Assembly: GCA_954871525.1 (NCBI GenBank)
Contig: OX940860.1
Coordinates: 31,342,001 to 31,406,000, forward strand
Reading direction: 5' to 3'
Source: Parietaria judaica
Taxonomy: Eukaryota; Streptophyta; Magnoliopsida; Rosales; Urticaceae
Length of the DNA: 64,000 nucleotides
The notes under the pieces: model-generated
Seen by the model: only the letters and a program-made list of their open reading frames with translations
What the model was told of the DNA's origin: nothing
The model's database searches: none
Part shown: positions 36,030 through 49,267 of the stretch, in pieces
How the letters are laid out: the number at the start of each line of letters is the position of its first letter
How positions within the stretch are numbered: the stretch's first letter is position 1
Translations under genes and position numbers: made by a program

Positions 36030-37062
36030 GCCATTAATTACTCAAAACCAGATGGACCGGCCTATTTGGCCCCGGCCCCGCTTTTTGGGTCGGGACTGGG
36101 CTTCGGAGCCAAAATTTTCACCCGTAAGGCTAACATCTTATCTGATGTGCATAAATTTTTTGGTAGATAGCATGTTATCTTATGTGACCAAAGCCATTGA
36201 TTTTGGTTTATTTTATATAGAAGAAATTTTGAATTAACGATCTATTTATGCAAATAGAGGCATGTTGTACCATATGTATGTCTTCATTTTATTGTGACAA
36301 AAATTGGAAGAACAATTTATGTTCTATATTGGAAAATGGATCAACTATATATTACAGACATTTTATTCCAAATTCCAAAATTGTTCCTTTCATTTTCTAT
36401 AGTTGATGCCTGGTCCCCTCTGTCGAGTCTTCTTAGTGATTGTATTTTTTTAATCGATTCGCTTACATTTTATAATAAATAATAATGACACCAAGGGGAA
36501 CGACGATCATTCGTGAATCTATATTATCCCATTGAAAAGGTTTTACTTATGTCGGTGTTGCGAATCCGGACCGGGATTGATATCTACTTTCTGGTCATCA
36601 TACATAGCGGTTTTGATTTCTACAGTAGCACTTACAATTGATTTTTCAATGGTATCGGTTGTTTTAGTAACTTGCTTTTGTGAAATCGGTACCGAATATA
36701 AAATACCAAATGAACGAAGACCGGTAGACCCGAAAATACCGTTTTCACCTTTAGAGATAATGCCTTTGTGCCAAACATCTTTTAATTTTATGGTCCCATA
36801 CCGAAAGGGTATTCAAATGTCAATTGTTATAAGACATAATTTAGCTAGTGGACTATGGTGCTATGATATGACCAAACACTTGATAAAAGCAAGCAAAAAA
36901 TGGCACTAATTGTTGTGTGGTTGAGATTGAGACATGGATAGATAGTAATGAAGCCAATCCTCTTAGCAATTAATCAATTTTGTCTTCAAAATTAGACCAC
37001 CAAGCCCTTCAAACCTCTCTGCACAACTTTTTTTTTTTTCCCCCAACAAAGACCTCCATCAA
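36030..37062. other. Intergenic, no gene seen
   Basis: At 36055-36130 there is a GC-rich patch (CCCCGGCCCCGCTTTTTGG, GGACTGGGCTTCGGAGCC) that looks like a fragment of a GC-ended transposon. At 36532-36909 one frame is open, but only from a TTG, with no splice context; I do not call it. The last 60 bases are the leader of the small membrane protein gene. Confidence 0.45.
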
Positions 37063-37380
37063 ATGGGGTATTGTGGGTGTAGAAGAAACGAGAGTCCACC
37101 GCTCTCTCCGGTGGTGCTGATTCTGTCGGTGGTGGCGGTTTTGGTGGCGATCCCGTGGTGCTTCACCGGCGAGCCGGCCGTCGAGATCGAGACCCCGAAA
37201 CTGCAGATCAATTGGGCTCTAATTGTGACACCAATTTTGCTTCTTGCAATGGTTCATTGGCTATCCTCTGGGGGGCCTTATTATGGAGGGCAATATTGTC
37301 CAATGCCACCACCTTCTTATGGTTGGTGTTCTTGCAGAGGCAAGTATGCCTGTGCCTGTGGCAAGTTCAAGTATTATTAG
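37063..37380 (+). CDS. Small two-pass membrane protein, Cys/Tyr-rich tail (cluster gene 1)
   Basis: Single-exon gene of 105 aa, family not recognised by name. The N-terminus is MGYCGCRRNESPPLSP, with Gly2 and nearby cysteines that could be lipidated (inference). Segment 1 is about residues 17-34 (VVLILSVVAVLVAIPWCF). A short acidic loop (EPAVEIETPKLQIN) follows, then segment 2 about 51-67 (WALIVTPILLLAMVHWL), followed by SSGG. The tail is rich in Gly, Pro, Tyr and Cys (PMPPPSYGWCSCRG, YACACGKFKYY). The layout 'segment, acidic loop, W-hydrophobic-P-LLL-hWLSS' is shared with the genes at 39315 and 41478, so the three look like diverged tandem paralogs. This one lacks the third hydrophobic segment. 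Start is the first ATG after a poly-T/C leader. Confidence 0.75.
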   Translation: MGYCGCRRNESPPLSPVVLILSVVAVLVAIPWCFTGEPAVEIETPKLQINWALIVTPILLLAMVHWLSSGGPYYGGQYCPMPPPSYGWCSCRGKYACACGKFKYY

Positions 37381-38479
37381 CCTTATTGTTGTTCAACATG
37401 TTTATAAATATATACATGTAGGTGATTGGGAATTATCTTGTATTATTTCCAATTTATGATGCATTGTAGAGTTTTTTTTTTCTTTTCTAGATATATTTCG
37501 TGTGGTAATTTGTGTAAAGAATCAACTTTTAATGCTCTGTTAATATCTCTCTGAATCTTTCTATCTCATGATCCGGGAAGATTCCTCAAAAAAAAGTACT
37601 GCTTGAAATTGGTTATCGGAAATTGAAAGATCCTATGCAATGGAACATGGATTTATTTATTTTTCCCGTTAAATCTCAACTTTCTTTCGTTCTTCTTTAT
37701 TGAGAGAATAGAATAAAAAACAAGAGCAAGAATATGGGTCCAATCTAACTTATCTGACACCACTGAATCTTAGCTAGATGATAGTATGATACCAAGTCCT
37801 AATTATAATTAAGTTTTGTTAATCAAGATCCATGATTCAATCTTCACTTCTGAGAAGAAAAAAAAGCTGGTATTTTTGCCACTTAATCACTAAGAATAAA
37901 GTAGTTCTACTATTATTGCCACTATGAGATGAGTCTATGATTATCCTCAAAAATTTGATACTGAATCATGAACTCAGGACATGTGTCACCACTTAGAATG
38001 AGAGAGCAAATATCATTAATTGCTGATAGGCCCACATCAACTCAATTATTGTTTATGGGGACCTTTTTTTATAAACATTTTCAAATTGGTTTTTAGTTGA
38101 GCAATAAGAGCCTCAAAGATATTTCTTCAAAGTGCAATGTTCACAAGTAGAAGATGGCCACATAAAAAGGCTTAAAATAGTGAGTGGAATGTAATCAATT
38201 GATTATATAGTAAGTTAAGAGGTAAAATCTAGATAGAGATATGATCATATGAGACCATGATTATATCTTAAAATTCAAATTCGTTGAATAGGAAATGCGT
38301 GTTGATTGGAATCCAATTCACATCTTCTTTCCCACAATCATCGCATGGCAGAAAAGATCAAATCAACGTTCATTTTTTTTTTTTTGGCATTGATCAACGT
38401 TCAAATTCAATACTTAAATATAAAACTTTATTTCCTTTTAATTTAACATAATAAACCAATTTCTTTATATATAATATAT

Positions 38480-38866
38480 GAGAAATTTTCTTTTTTATAC
38501 GCTCAATTTTCATATGGCAAAAACATACTTTCAAGTTTTAAAAACAACTAAATATACCTTCAAAGTCTATTTTCTTTTCTTTAATTTTATATACCCTCTA
38601 ATAAATATAATTTTAAAAAACTTAAAAAATACTCCTTATTAAAAAAAATTGAAATTTTTATAACATCTACTTTTATTTTTCACCAAAATATATCTTATGT
38701 TTAGAGTTTTACTTTTTGAATTGTTTAAATAAATAATTAAAAAATAGGAAGATGAAGGGTAAAATTATCAAATCATACACTAAGAGTATGCTTTGGCTGT
38801 TTTTGAAATTTGAAGGTATATTTTTGTCAAAAATGAAACTTGAGGGTATAAAAAAGAAATTTTTCC
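38480..38866. mobile_element. Long-TIR MITE, about 0.39 kb
   Basis: Left arm GAGAAATTTTCTTTTTTATA with CTCAATTTTCAT, and right arm TGAAACTTGAGGGTATAAAA with AAGAAATTTTTCC, are inverse copies over roughly 80 bases. They also share AAAACATACTTTCAAGTTTT and its inverse-like counterpart. Noncoding interior. Flanks both contain TAATATAT but I could not fix the target duplication. Confidence 0.55.
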
Positions 38867-39096
38867 TACTAATATATAGCATATATTATTTTTTCTGTCA
38901 TTATATGGCCCCATTTCCCTGAAGTCACGCACACACTATCACTCAATGACTTAAAAGTAGAGATTCACAAAATATAATCTCATACTCCAACCCACTCCTA
39001 TTGTAACAACAACACATACACCTTAATCTTATCATAGAAATATATACATATATAATTATAAACATATATTATACACTCTCTTAAATCTTGATCTCT

Positions 39097-39300
39097 ATCA
39101 ACGACCCTCTTGAGATCTCCGAATATTATCATACACGTACACTCTTTCCATCTTTCACTGTTTACTCATAAACTCTCGATCTCTCAACGACCCTCTTGAG
39201 AACTCTCAAAGGGTACCCAAAAATACCATATTTTCACTGAATACATCAATAAGATCTCATCTTTGTACGACCCTCTTGAGAACTCGCAAAAGCGTACCCA
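39097..39300 (+). repeat. Three copies of ACGACCCTCTTGAGA leader repeat
   Basis: ACGACCCTCTTGAGA(T/A)CTC occurs near 39101, 39188 and 39268, spacing about 80-87 bases. The second and third copies extend through GTACCCAAAAA. The last copy ends about 15 bases before the start codon at 39315, so at least one copy is in the 5' leader. Confidence 0.8.
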
Positions 39301-39314
39301 AAAAAGCCAATACC

Positions 39315-39716
39315 ATGGCCTACGGCAAGAGAAGAACCACAACCACGTCGTTCCTAGAGGTGTTCTCGCTAAACCCGGTGCCATACCCGGTTTTGTTCAT
39401 CCTCGCCGTGGCAATGGTCTTCCTCGGCTCGTCGTGGTACTTGTCGTACGAGGAAGCCATAGAGAGCGCCGAGGAGCAAGCCAACTGGTTCCTTTTCGTT
39501 GTGCCTATAGCTCTCTTGCTCCTCGTTCGGTGGCTCTCTTCCGTCGAGAATCCCGACACTCTTGGCCTCTTCACCTCGACGCCGTGGGATCGACGCCGCC
39601 GGACTCACCACCTTCCGGCAGAGGGAAGCTCACCATGGGGCGTGGCAGCCGCGATCGTGTTGCTGCTTGTGCTGCTTCAGTTCCAGTCTAGCTTCCGTGA
39701 TAGTTGGTTGATATAG
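39315..39716 (+). CDS. Small three-pass membrane protein (cluster gene 2)
   Basis: Single-exon gene of 133 aa, function unknown. Hydrophobic segments at about 22-43 (VPYPVLFILAVAMVFLGSSW), 58-74 (WFLFVVPIALLLLVRWL) and 108-123 (WGVAAAIVLLLVLLQF). An acidic loop (YEEAIESAEEQAN) separates the first two; an Arg-rich loop (DRRRRTHH) precedes the third. The C-terminal block PWGVAAAI...FQSSFRDSW has PWG at 107-109, QSSF at 124-127 and W at 131, exactly the positions found in the gene at 41478. ATG 39315 sits in a good context (TACCATGGCC); the longer frame begins at TTG and is ignored. Positive N-terminus (GKRR) and acidic first loop are visible; topology is inference. Confidence 0.78.
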   Translation: MAYGKRRTTTTSFLEVFSLNPVPYPVLFILAVAMVFLGSSWYLSYEEAIESAEEQANWFLFVVPIALLLLVRWLSSVENPDTLGLFTSTPWDRRRRTHHLPAEGSSPWGVAAAIVLLLVLLQFQSSFRDSWLI

Positions 39717-41073
39717 TGAAGGTTTGTGGTTTATAAACTCTATAGTACTACGTGAAAATAGTGATAGTAGTCATATTGATATAAATTACAATAATGCTGT
39801 TTTGTAGTGGGAAGTTTTGTAAATATAAGAATTGATATGAATTTTAAGTTGTTCTTTTCCTTGATTTATAGAGGTTTGTATTATATGGTTTTGGAGATAT
39901 ATATTATACACTATTAAAGAATATATGATATATAATATATATATATATATATACACATCTGTATATGTTTAGTGTATATATGAACATAATTGAAGTGATT
40001 ATTTACCAAGTAATTTTGTTTGGTTCTTGATTGTTTGTGATGAATAGAGCGTAGATAGAAGAAGATATAATTAAGTTTTACCATCTCTGAAAAGTGTGTT
40101 ATTAAATTTAAAACTTAGGGTAAATGGATCGTCATTGCCTCATCATTAATTAATATGTTTATTTTATTAACTATTAAATATGTGAATGTTCAACAAATAT
40201 GATCCTAATTAAAGGAAAGTGTTTGATAGTGCTTACTGCTTACTGCTTACTGCTTACTTTGTTAAATTGATGAGACGTGCTTGGAGTTTAATGGAGTTTT
40301 GGAAGCCATGATTACTTTTGAGACAAAGTAAGAAAAACTTGTACATCAAGTTAATGTCAATTGTCAATTGTCAAATATGGTCCAAACATATAAGAATGGG
40401 TCACTTTATTTGGTATAGTGATGAAATAAAGTAAGTAAAAATGCATCATATAATATACACACATAGGGATCTAATTTGTTACAAGAATCAAATCTGATCT
40501 TACCCTATAACCACTATATCCTGAATGCATAAAATTCTAAATAAATTGAATAAAAAGAACAAATTTTTAACATCATTGTTTCTATAGCAAAATATACAAT
40601 TCTATAAAGGCTAAGGCAAAGGCAAGGTAAGCTGCTTCTTATGATACAATTTTGTTTGGTGTAAAATCCCAAAAAAAATCCATGATTGTACGTAAATAAT
40701 CATAGAGCTAAAATAATATCATATATCTTGTATGGATTAGGAGAGTTAATATAATTTCCATTGATATTATTATACTTTGTTTTAAAAGTATATACTCATA
40801 AGTCACAACCACAATTTTTGTCGCTATGATAATTTGAAGCAAAAAATGTCATGGCCGGTGTGACAAATTAATACACGCTATATATATAGTGATTGAATAA
40901 ACTCCAACCCCACCTACCGACCTTATAAAAGACTCAATTTTGACACATTTAATAATAACTTCAATGTGTGACATAGACTACAAAAAAAAAAAAAAACAAG
41001 ACCAAAAAAAATATTCATAGTATCATGTAACAAAATAATTTAGTTGCACATAGTAAATAAAATCTCACATCTA
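39717..41073. other. Intergenic between convergent membrane-protein genes
   Basis: AT-rich, with a (TA)n run near 39938-39953 and a short CTTACTG triplication near 40233-40255. This is the shared 3' flank of two convergent genes. Nothing else seen. Confidence 0.5.
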
Positions 41074-41478
41074 CTAATGTCCAAACCACTTGGAATGAAA
41101 CGCGGATTGGTACGACAACAAAATCAAGAGAAGGGCCACGAACCCCGCCAGCCCCCACGGCAACCCCCGAGAGGACGGAGCCAATGCCGGGTCGGCACGA
41201 GCGTGGCGGGACCGGAAGTCGGCCCACCAGGTCGTGGAATACGAGGCCATGAAGAGCATCAACGCGAGGGGGAGCAGAAGCAGGAACACTTGAAAGCTGA
41301 CTTTTGTCTGTTGAGCTTGGGCTTCGTAGCCCGTTGACCGGGAGAGCCAGAGTAGGACCACGACAATCCCGAAGATGGCGATCAAATGGAAAGGCGGGGG
41401 AGCCATGTTGGTGACGGTCCGGCTCGTCCATCCGTGCTTCCACTCCGGGCCTCTCTTCTTGGGGTAGAGCCACTCCAT
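41074..41478 (-). CDS. Small three-pass membrane protein (cluster gene 3)
   Basis: Single-exon gene of 134 aa on the minus strand, convergent with gene 2. Start ATG 41478 (GCCATGGAG context); a longer frame to 41490 starts at GTG and is rejected. N-terminal hydrophilic part MEWLYPKKRGPEWKHGW. Hydrophobic segments about 30-46 (FHLIAIFGIVVVLLWLS), 62-78 (FQVFLLLLPLALMLFMA) and 108-123 (WGLAGFVALLLILLSY). The end shares PWG(L/V)A...QS(A/S)F...W with gene 2 at identical residue numbers (107-109, 124-125, 127, 131). Sequence similarity between the segments is otherwise low, so the paralogy is old. Function unknown. Confidence 0.76.
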   Translation of the reverse strand: MEWLYPKKRGPEWKHGWTSRTVTNMAPPPFHLIAIFGIVVVLLWLSRSTGYEAQAQQTKVSFQVFLLLLPLALMLFMASYSTTWWADFRSRHARADPALAPSSRGLPWGLAGFVALLLILLSYQSAFHSKWFGH

Positions 41479-41715
41479 GGCTTCTTTCACTGATTTTGGT
41501 TTGGAATTTGGAGTGATTTTAAGGTGTGAAGATGATATTATATGCTTGGTTTGGCATATGCTTTGAGTGAAGGATGTGCATGGCTCAAGAATTGATGCCC
41601 ACTCAAGCTTTTGATGCCAAATTTACAAAGGTGTTAAACGTTGGGGACGAGGCCTCTTGGGCACTTTACTCAATCACTTAGAATCAACGTTGAGCCCGTT
41701 TTACATCACTATTAG

Positions 41716-42510
41716 TAGGGGTGAAAGCGGAACCGGGAACCGGTATATTTTTATTTTTTGGTACCTATCTCGAAAATTCGGGATTTTTTTTTCTTGGTAC
41801 CGGTTCCCGGTTCCAATTGTATATTTCCCTTTTTTTTGAAAATCGGAACCGGGACCGGGACCGGGAAAAATTCGTGAGAGAATCGTGAAAAAATTCGTGA
41901 TATAATTCTTGACTAAAACCGGGAGTAAAGCGTTCGACTTCTCTGGAGTCGGGAGGAAAGCAGCTCCGAAATCACATAAGAGGGATGGAATCATTCGAAG
42001 AAAAAAAGAAAAACCTGAGAGAAGGAAAAGAAACCGAAATCAAAGAAGAAAGCGAAAAAATCAAGCCTTTCGAAGGGGTGCAATTGACATAGAATAAACC
42101 ATAAAAGATATTTCACAGAAGGAAATCAAACATGGACGAGGAAAAGCCAAAAGCAAAGAGAAGGTGGGGATAAAGAGTCGCAAGCGAGAGAGAGGAATGA
42201 GGAAGGAGGCATAAACCCTAATTTTTTTAATGGTAAAAAACGACATATAATTCTAAAGAAAACGAAATGACATATTAAACCAAAACGACATAAAAATATT
42301 TAAAAAACAAAGACATAAAAATACATAAACCGGAACCGGTACCAAAAATCGGGAAAAACGGTTCTGGTTCCCGGTTCCGGTTCACGGTTCCGAAAATCGG
42401 GAACAGGGAAGTACCGGTTCCCGGTTTTAAACACAATTTCCCTATTTTTTTCTTAAACCGGTCCGGAACCGGGACGAAACCGGGAAACGGTGACAAAATT
42501 TTCACCCCTA
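41716..42510. mobile_element. hAT-type element with 8-bp TSD ACTATTAG
   Basis: A 795-bp element. Ends TAGGGGTGAAA and TTTTCACCCCTA are inverse, and ACTATTAG flanks both sides (41708-41715 and 42511-42518), the 8-bp duplication of the hAT superfamily. Subterminal sequence repeats the theme CCGGTTCCCGGTTCCGGTT on the right and its inverse on the left. The centre (41930-42230) is purine-rich without a transposase. The perfect TSD suggests a fairly recent insertion. Confidence 0.85.
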
Positions 42511-42591
42511 ACTATTAGTAAAGATTACATGTACTACATTACAAGTTATATTCGCATGACAATGACACTATTGGCCACAGTTATAAACAAT

Positions 42592-42690
42592 ACGCATTTT
42601 TTGCGTCTTGTTGGGATCAAACTCAAGACCTCTCGTAGAGTCGTGTAATAGGCTTACCACTAGGCCAAGTAAGCTTGGTTAATTTTAGGG
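42592..42690 (-). mobile_element. tRNA-derived SINE, minus strand
   Basis: On the minus strand box A reads TTGGCCTAGTGGTAAGCC and box B GAGTTTGATCCC, with about 40 bases between, and a tail AAGACGCAAAAAATGCG. This is the standard layout of plant tRNA-derived SINEs. Target duplication not resolved. Confidence 0.6.
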
Positions 42691-42763
42691 ATATATTGAG
42701 AAACGTAAATGTGTATAGTTGAGGTTTTCGTAAAATTTTAAAAACCGATAAGTGACTAGTGTT

Positions 42764-43594
42764 TAGAGCTGTGCAAGCGACGTCGCCACTCACGACGCGA
42801 CGCGACGCGTCGCGACGCAAACAGTGCCAGTCGCGACGCGTCGCGATTCACGCGGCAAAAGTCGCGACGCGTCGCGATCTCGGGCTCTGATCGCGACGCG
42901 TCAGGGCTTGATCCGCGTGAAGCGATCGACGGCCCAGATCGTGCCACGTCAGCGATCCGCGTGATTTTGTCCTTTTGGGGCATAAATAACACACTTTTTA
43001 CCCGAATTTTATTCCACAACCACAATTATTACCCACTTTACTCGAATTTCAACCCTAAAATTTCAAATTTCAAATACTTTCAAGAGAGGTTTTAGTGAGG
43101 CATCTTGTAATATTTACACTGAATATTTACAACTTCTTCCACCATATTGTAATATTCACAATGAATAATACAACTTTTTTTTAATAACTTGTTTTATCAT
43201 ATTTACTTATTTGTTTTAGAATTTTAATAATTATTAATATGGTACACATTAATACTTATTAACATATATTACAACTTAAAAATTAACTTATAAATTAAAA
43301 TTAATAATATGTTACACAATAATAACATACTAAAATATTAATTTTGAAATAAATAAAGTTTAAATAATAAGTTTACATAATTTAATACTTAAATTCGGAT
43401 AAAAACTAATAAAATTAAACATTGGAAACAAAAAATAACTTTTGCCGCAGCCCTTTTTTTGGTCCTTCCTCGCTAAATCGCGACCACGTCGCGACGCATC
43501 GCGACCAGCCAAGCCACGACGCATCGCGACGTCCCTGCTCGCGATTTTGGCGACTTTCGTCGCGATCGGTCGCGATTATGGCGTGTGCACTCTA
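42764..43594. mobile_element. hAT-type element, CG-rich palindromic ends, 8-bp TSD
   Basis: An 831-bp element flanked by CTAGTGTT at 42756-42763 and 43595-43602. Ends TAGAGCTGTGCAAGCGACG and the inverse of TAGAGTGCACACGCC are related. The subterminal 150 bases on each side are dense in GCGACGCGTCGCGA-type palindromes, very CG-rich against an AT-rich genome. The middle (43000-43440) is plain AT-rich. No transposase. Confidence 0.85.
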
Positions 43595-43602
43595 CTAGTG
43601 TT

Positions 43603-44277
43603 AGACTAATTTTATAAGTACACCAAAACCTAATAAGTAAACGGACTAGTATTTCATAAAATGATAGATATTAGAATACTTTGGGTTCTAATCATTGATT
43701 ATAATATATATAGATGAAACGCGAAATAGCAATGAAAATTAAAATTAAAAATAGAGTAATTAACCCCTAAAATGCCAATTATACCCCTATAAACTTGAGC
43801 GATCAAGCTCTTTGTTCTTATTTCCCTCAAACAAGAAAGTTGTGAATTATTTTGTTATTAAGTTATAATATAAATTTATTCACTTGTGATTGATTGAACT
43901 ATGAAAATTGAGAATCTAATTTGTGATTTTACGTTGACTGGCGTTTTGTTTAATCAACTTTTTTTCACAAGAATTCTCGTAAACGACAAACATTGGTATA
44001 TTTTCTAAACCATCTGATAAAACTAAGTACTATATAAATTATAAAGTATAAACTACTCAGTCTGTCAAACTCACAAATAAATATTGATTTTTTAAGAAGA
44101 GTAATAGATATAAACTATATTGTCGTATGCGAAAATTAAGTAACCAAATTTCAAAACTGATTAAATAAAATTCCATGCAACGAAATCGACTCATCATACA
44201 CGCCTCAATACGGATTGTCGGGGCTTCCTTCATCTGCTCTTATTTTGTTCTTTCTGCTGCAACCGCGACGATGTGGT
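43603..44277. other. Intergenic, 3' flank of TPI
   Basis: AT-rich, no gene or repeat identified. The last 70 bases are probably the TPI 3' UTR. Confidence 0.5.
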
Positions 44278-46445
<2,168 letters not shown>

Positions 46446-48643
46446 GGATGAATCTTGCTCTGAGCTCTGCGTTTGGCAGTGACGATGAGGAGAGAGAGAG
46501 AGAGAGAGTGTTTGGTGGTTGGTGTGTTGGGAAAGGGTTTTTGGTGGTATTACATGAAGCGCATGTTAGCAATCACAGTAAATGAGGGAAAGCTCAACCC
46601 CACGCGCAGCTAACTTGCTTTGTTCGCACGCGCTATCCAAGTTATGGGATGATGATGATTGATGATTAATGAGGTACCTTCTTTAAATAAATAATATATA
46701 TATATATATTTTTATAAGAAATAAGAGGTGAAATTTTCCTTTTAAAAAAAAAAAGAAGTGAAATTTAGTTTGGAACTCAGTTTTATTATTATTATTATTG
46801 AACTCGAAATTTGGATCTAGAACTTGGAGTTCTCAAAAAATCAAAATACGCATATGAATTTTGAACCTTTTATATATAGGTTTAATATAGTTCCAAATTT
46901 AAATATGAATTTTTTAAAAATTATTCAAAAGCAAAATAGAACATAAGGTTTCAATATAAAATTGTCCACTAAGGTATTGGATCAAGATTAAGAAATTCCT
47001 TTTCTCAATTAGAAAAATTCTTAAAATAAACAAGAGAAAAATAAAATCCATTAGTCGGATTCTCATTATATATTTGTTTATCCCGTGAACTTTAAAACAT
47101 ATTCATTATTATACCGTAAGTATAATCTATATAGAATACTTTAACAAGATAAATAAATAAATAATCATAGATGATAATTAATAACTAAGCAAGTGCGATG
47201 GACGCGCCTACGAGGGCGCTTGAGCTTTGCATTTATGAAATATTGACTTAAGAAATGACATTAGAGCACTCACGGATTTAGGTGTCGCTGTCCTTCAACG
47301 ACAATGCTCTGCAGAGAACGCCGTCGTTTAATCCCGTAGAGTCTCTCTCATTCCGCCACGTGGTTTAAGGTAAAAGGGAAAAAGATTTGGGATGTGGATG
47401 GAGTGGAGATGGAGTGGTGTCAATCTTCACCCAAATATGTGGTCTACTCTAATTCTATTTGTATCTACATTTTTTTTAATTCAATTTATTGCTCACAAAT
47501 ACGCCCATTAATCATAGAAAAAAGTTCAAAAAATACTTTACAAAGGTAAAAATAAAATTTTGATTACTAATATCAATATGATGGGGGCACAAATGGTGAA
47601 AAATAGTGTGAATTTCAGTTTGGCCCTTGAATTGCAATTTTAATCCAAGTTGAGTCTTTACTCGCTTAAGCAAATCTGAAATTATAAATGCTAAAATAGA
47701 ATTACTTAACGATATAAAAAGGTTAAATTATTTTTAAACCCAATCAAGGAGACAACTTTTCAAAGATCAAATAAAGTATATTTTCCCTATCATTATACTG
47801 TTTGGATAAGAAGAGCATCATTCTTTTATTAGTGAAATTTGAGATTTTATGTGCAAACGAGGAGACAGTTATTACAGTTGAGACTTGAGATAATGAGATA
47901 AGAATATTGACCTCTTTTTCTGTTTCACAATACATCATTCAATGCTATCTCAAACCAAAACGAACAATGATAATAACAACAATATGTATTCCAAATCTCC
48001 AATGAGAAAATAGCATAACATCAAAACTGATTTTTCATCATATTCATACATCATCATAACAAATTTTATCTTTCAGTTATTTACGCACTTCTAAGAAAAT
48101 AATTTGAAGGGTTTTTTTTTTCGGCAAATAATATAAAATATTCAGATGGGTACTTGAGTCTCTTTCAAATTTATGAATTTTGGGTTTTCGTCTATCACTT
48201 AAGGTCCTTAAGAACTTAACATTTCACAAAAAACCACAGATTTATATCCCCATTTTTTCAGATTCACAAACTAGAAAGAGGCTCAGAAGTCACACCAGAA
48301 AAATTAAATTGATGCCATTAAAATTTACACTTTTTTTTTTGTAGCTATAATATATATATATATATATATATATAATTATTAATAACCTGATAAATATCAT
48401 GACTGCCACTAGTACACTAGATGACAAATTGGTGACGACAATAAAACAAAATAATAATAAAAATGTATGCCAATATAACACTGATCGGAGATATTTTTCC
48501 AGCTATATTTATCCAATTCCTAAGACATTTACAATGCTATCTAACAAACATTATTTCCCCTTCAGAATAAATTTATATACGTATAAATTAATTCTTTATA
48601 GTTGCGGTAAAATAGATATTGGCAGAATATTATCATCAATTTC
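46446..48643. other. Intergenic upstream of TPI
   Basis: A GA microsatellite at about 46490-46508, TA runs near 46695 and 48349-48374, and AT-rich DNA. No gene seen. The short open frames have no splice or homology support. Confidence 0.5.
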
Positions 48644-48806
48644 ATAGGCGGAAGCACGTTGATGCTCAAGTGGGCTTTACCCCCCCCAAAGTTCCTTATT
48701 TGCATGTATTTTTCCATTAATTTTTTTAAAATTTTACACTTCAGCCCCCCTTTCTTGTTAATTTTACACTTCAGCCCCCCTTAAACACAAATCCTAGTTC
48801 CGCCAA
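48644..48806. mobile_element. Short element with GGCGGAA ends
   Basis: Begins ATAGGCGGAAGCACG and ends CTAGTTCCGCCAAT. It contains a directly repeated AATTTTACACTTCAGCCCCC. Related in terminal motif to the elements at 18101 and 26844. Flanks share AATTT, so target duplication is only partial. Confidence 0.4.
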
Positions 48807-48807
48807 T

Positions 48808-49040
48808 TTATGACTATTGGTGCACTTATTCTCCTATTTTATTTTTGGAGGCACATATCGTCAAGTTCTTATTTCGTTCTCAAATATACCCTTGGAGGCG
48901 TTAATTGACCGACTAAGATGAAAACATTAACTCAGTCAATTAACGCCTCCAAGAGTATATCTGACAACGAAATAAGAACTTTGAGAGTATGTCTCACCAA
49001 AAAAACAGAGGTATAAGTGCACGTGCACAAATAATCATAA
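48808..49040. mobile_element. Hairpin MITE, 233 bp
   Basis: Nearly the whole element is an inverted repeat: the left arm has TTATGACTATTGGTGCACTT, then AAGTTCTTATTTCGTT and TTGGAGGCGTTAATTGA; the right arm has TCAATTAACGCCTCCAAGAG, AACGAAATAAGAACTTTGA and AAGTGCACGTGCACAAATAA. The loop is short (about 25 bases near 48925). No coding capacity. Confidence 0.75.
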
Positions 49041-49267
49041 CCTGAGATATATGCCACTAATATCTTGGAAAAAAATTAAGTCAAATTTGAACCACTAACT
49101 GCAAATGGTTCTTCAATTTGAATCTATGAAGCTAATAATTAATAAACTAAAGCCTTCTATTAGTCTATGTATTTCTTTATTATGTTATGTATCAACAAAT
49201 CAAGCATAGATACAGAACCAAATAATTACGAAGAAAAGAAAAGAGAAACCTGCTTAGTTATGTTGTG

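Larger units (their letters stand above)
37381..39314. other. Intergenic, with one inverted-repeat element and leader repeats
   Basis: AT-rich. Contains a MITE-like inverted repeat (38480-38866) and three copies of a leader repeat (39097-39300), listed separately. No further gene seen. Confidence 0.5.

Noticed and set aside
36532..36909. 125-codon open frame between URB2 and the membrane-protein cluster
   Set aside because: It opens at TTG, has no ATG near its start, no splice context and no recognisable family; composition is like the flanks.
39276..39314. Longer start for the second membrane-protein gene
   Set aside because: The extension begins at TTG and overlaps the leader repeat; ATG 39315 preferred.
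41479..41490. Longer start for the third membrane-protein gene
   Set aside because: The extension begins at GTG; ATG 41478 has good plant start context.
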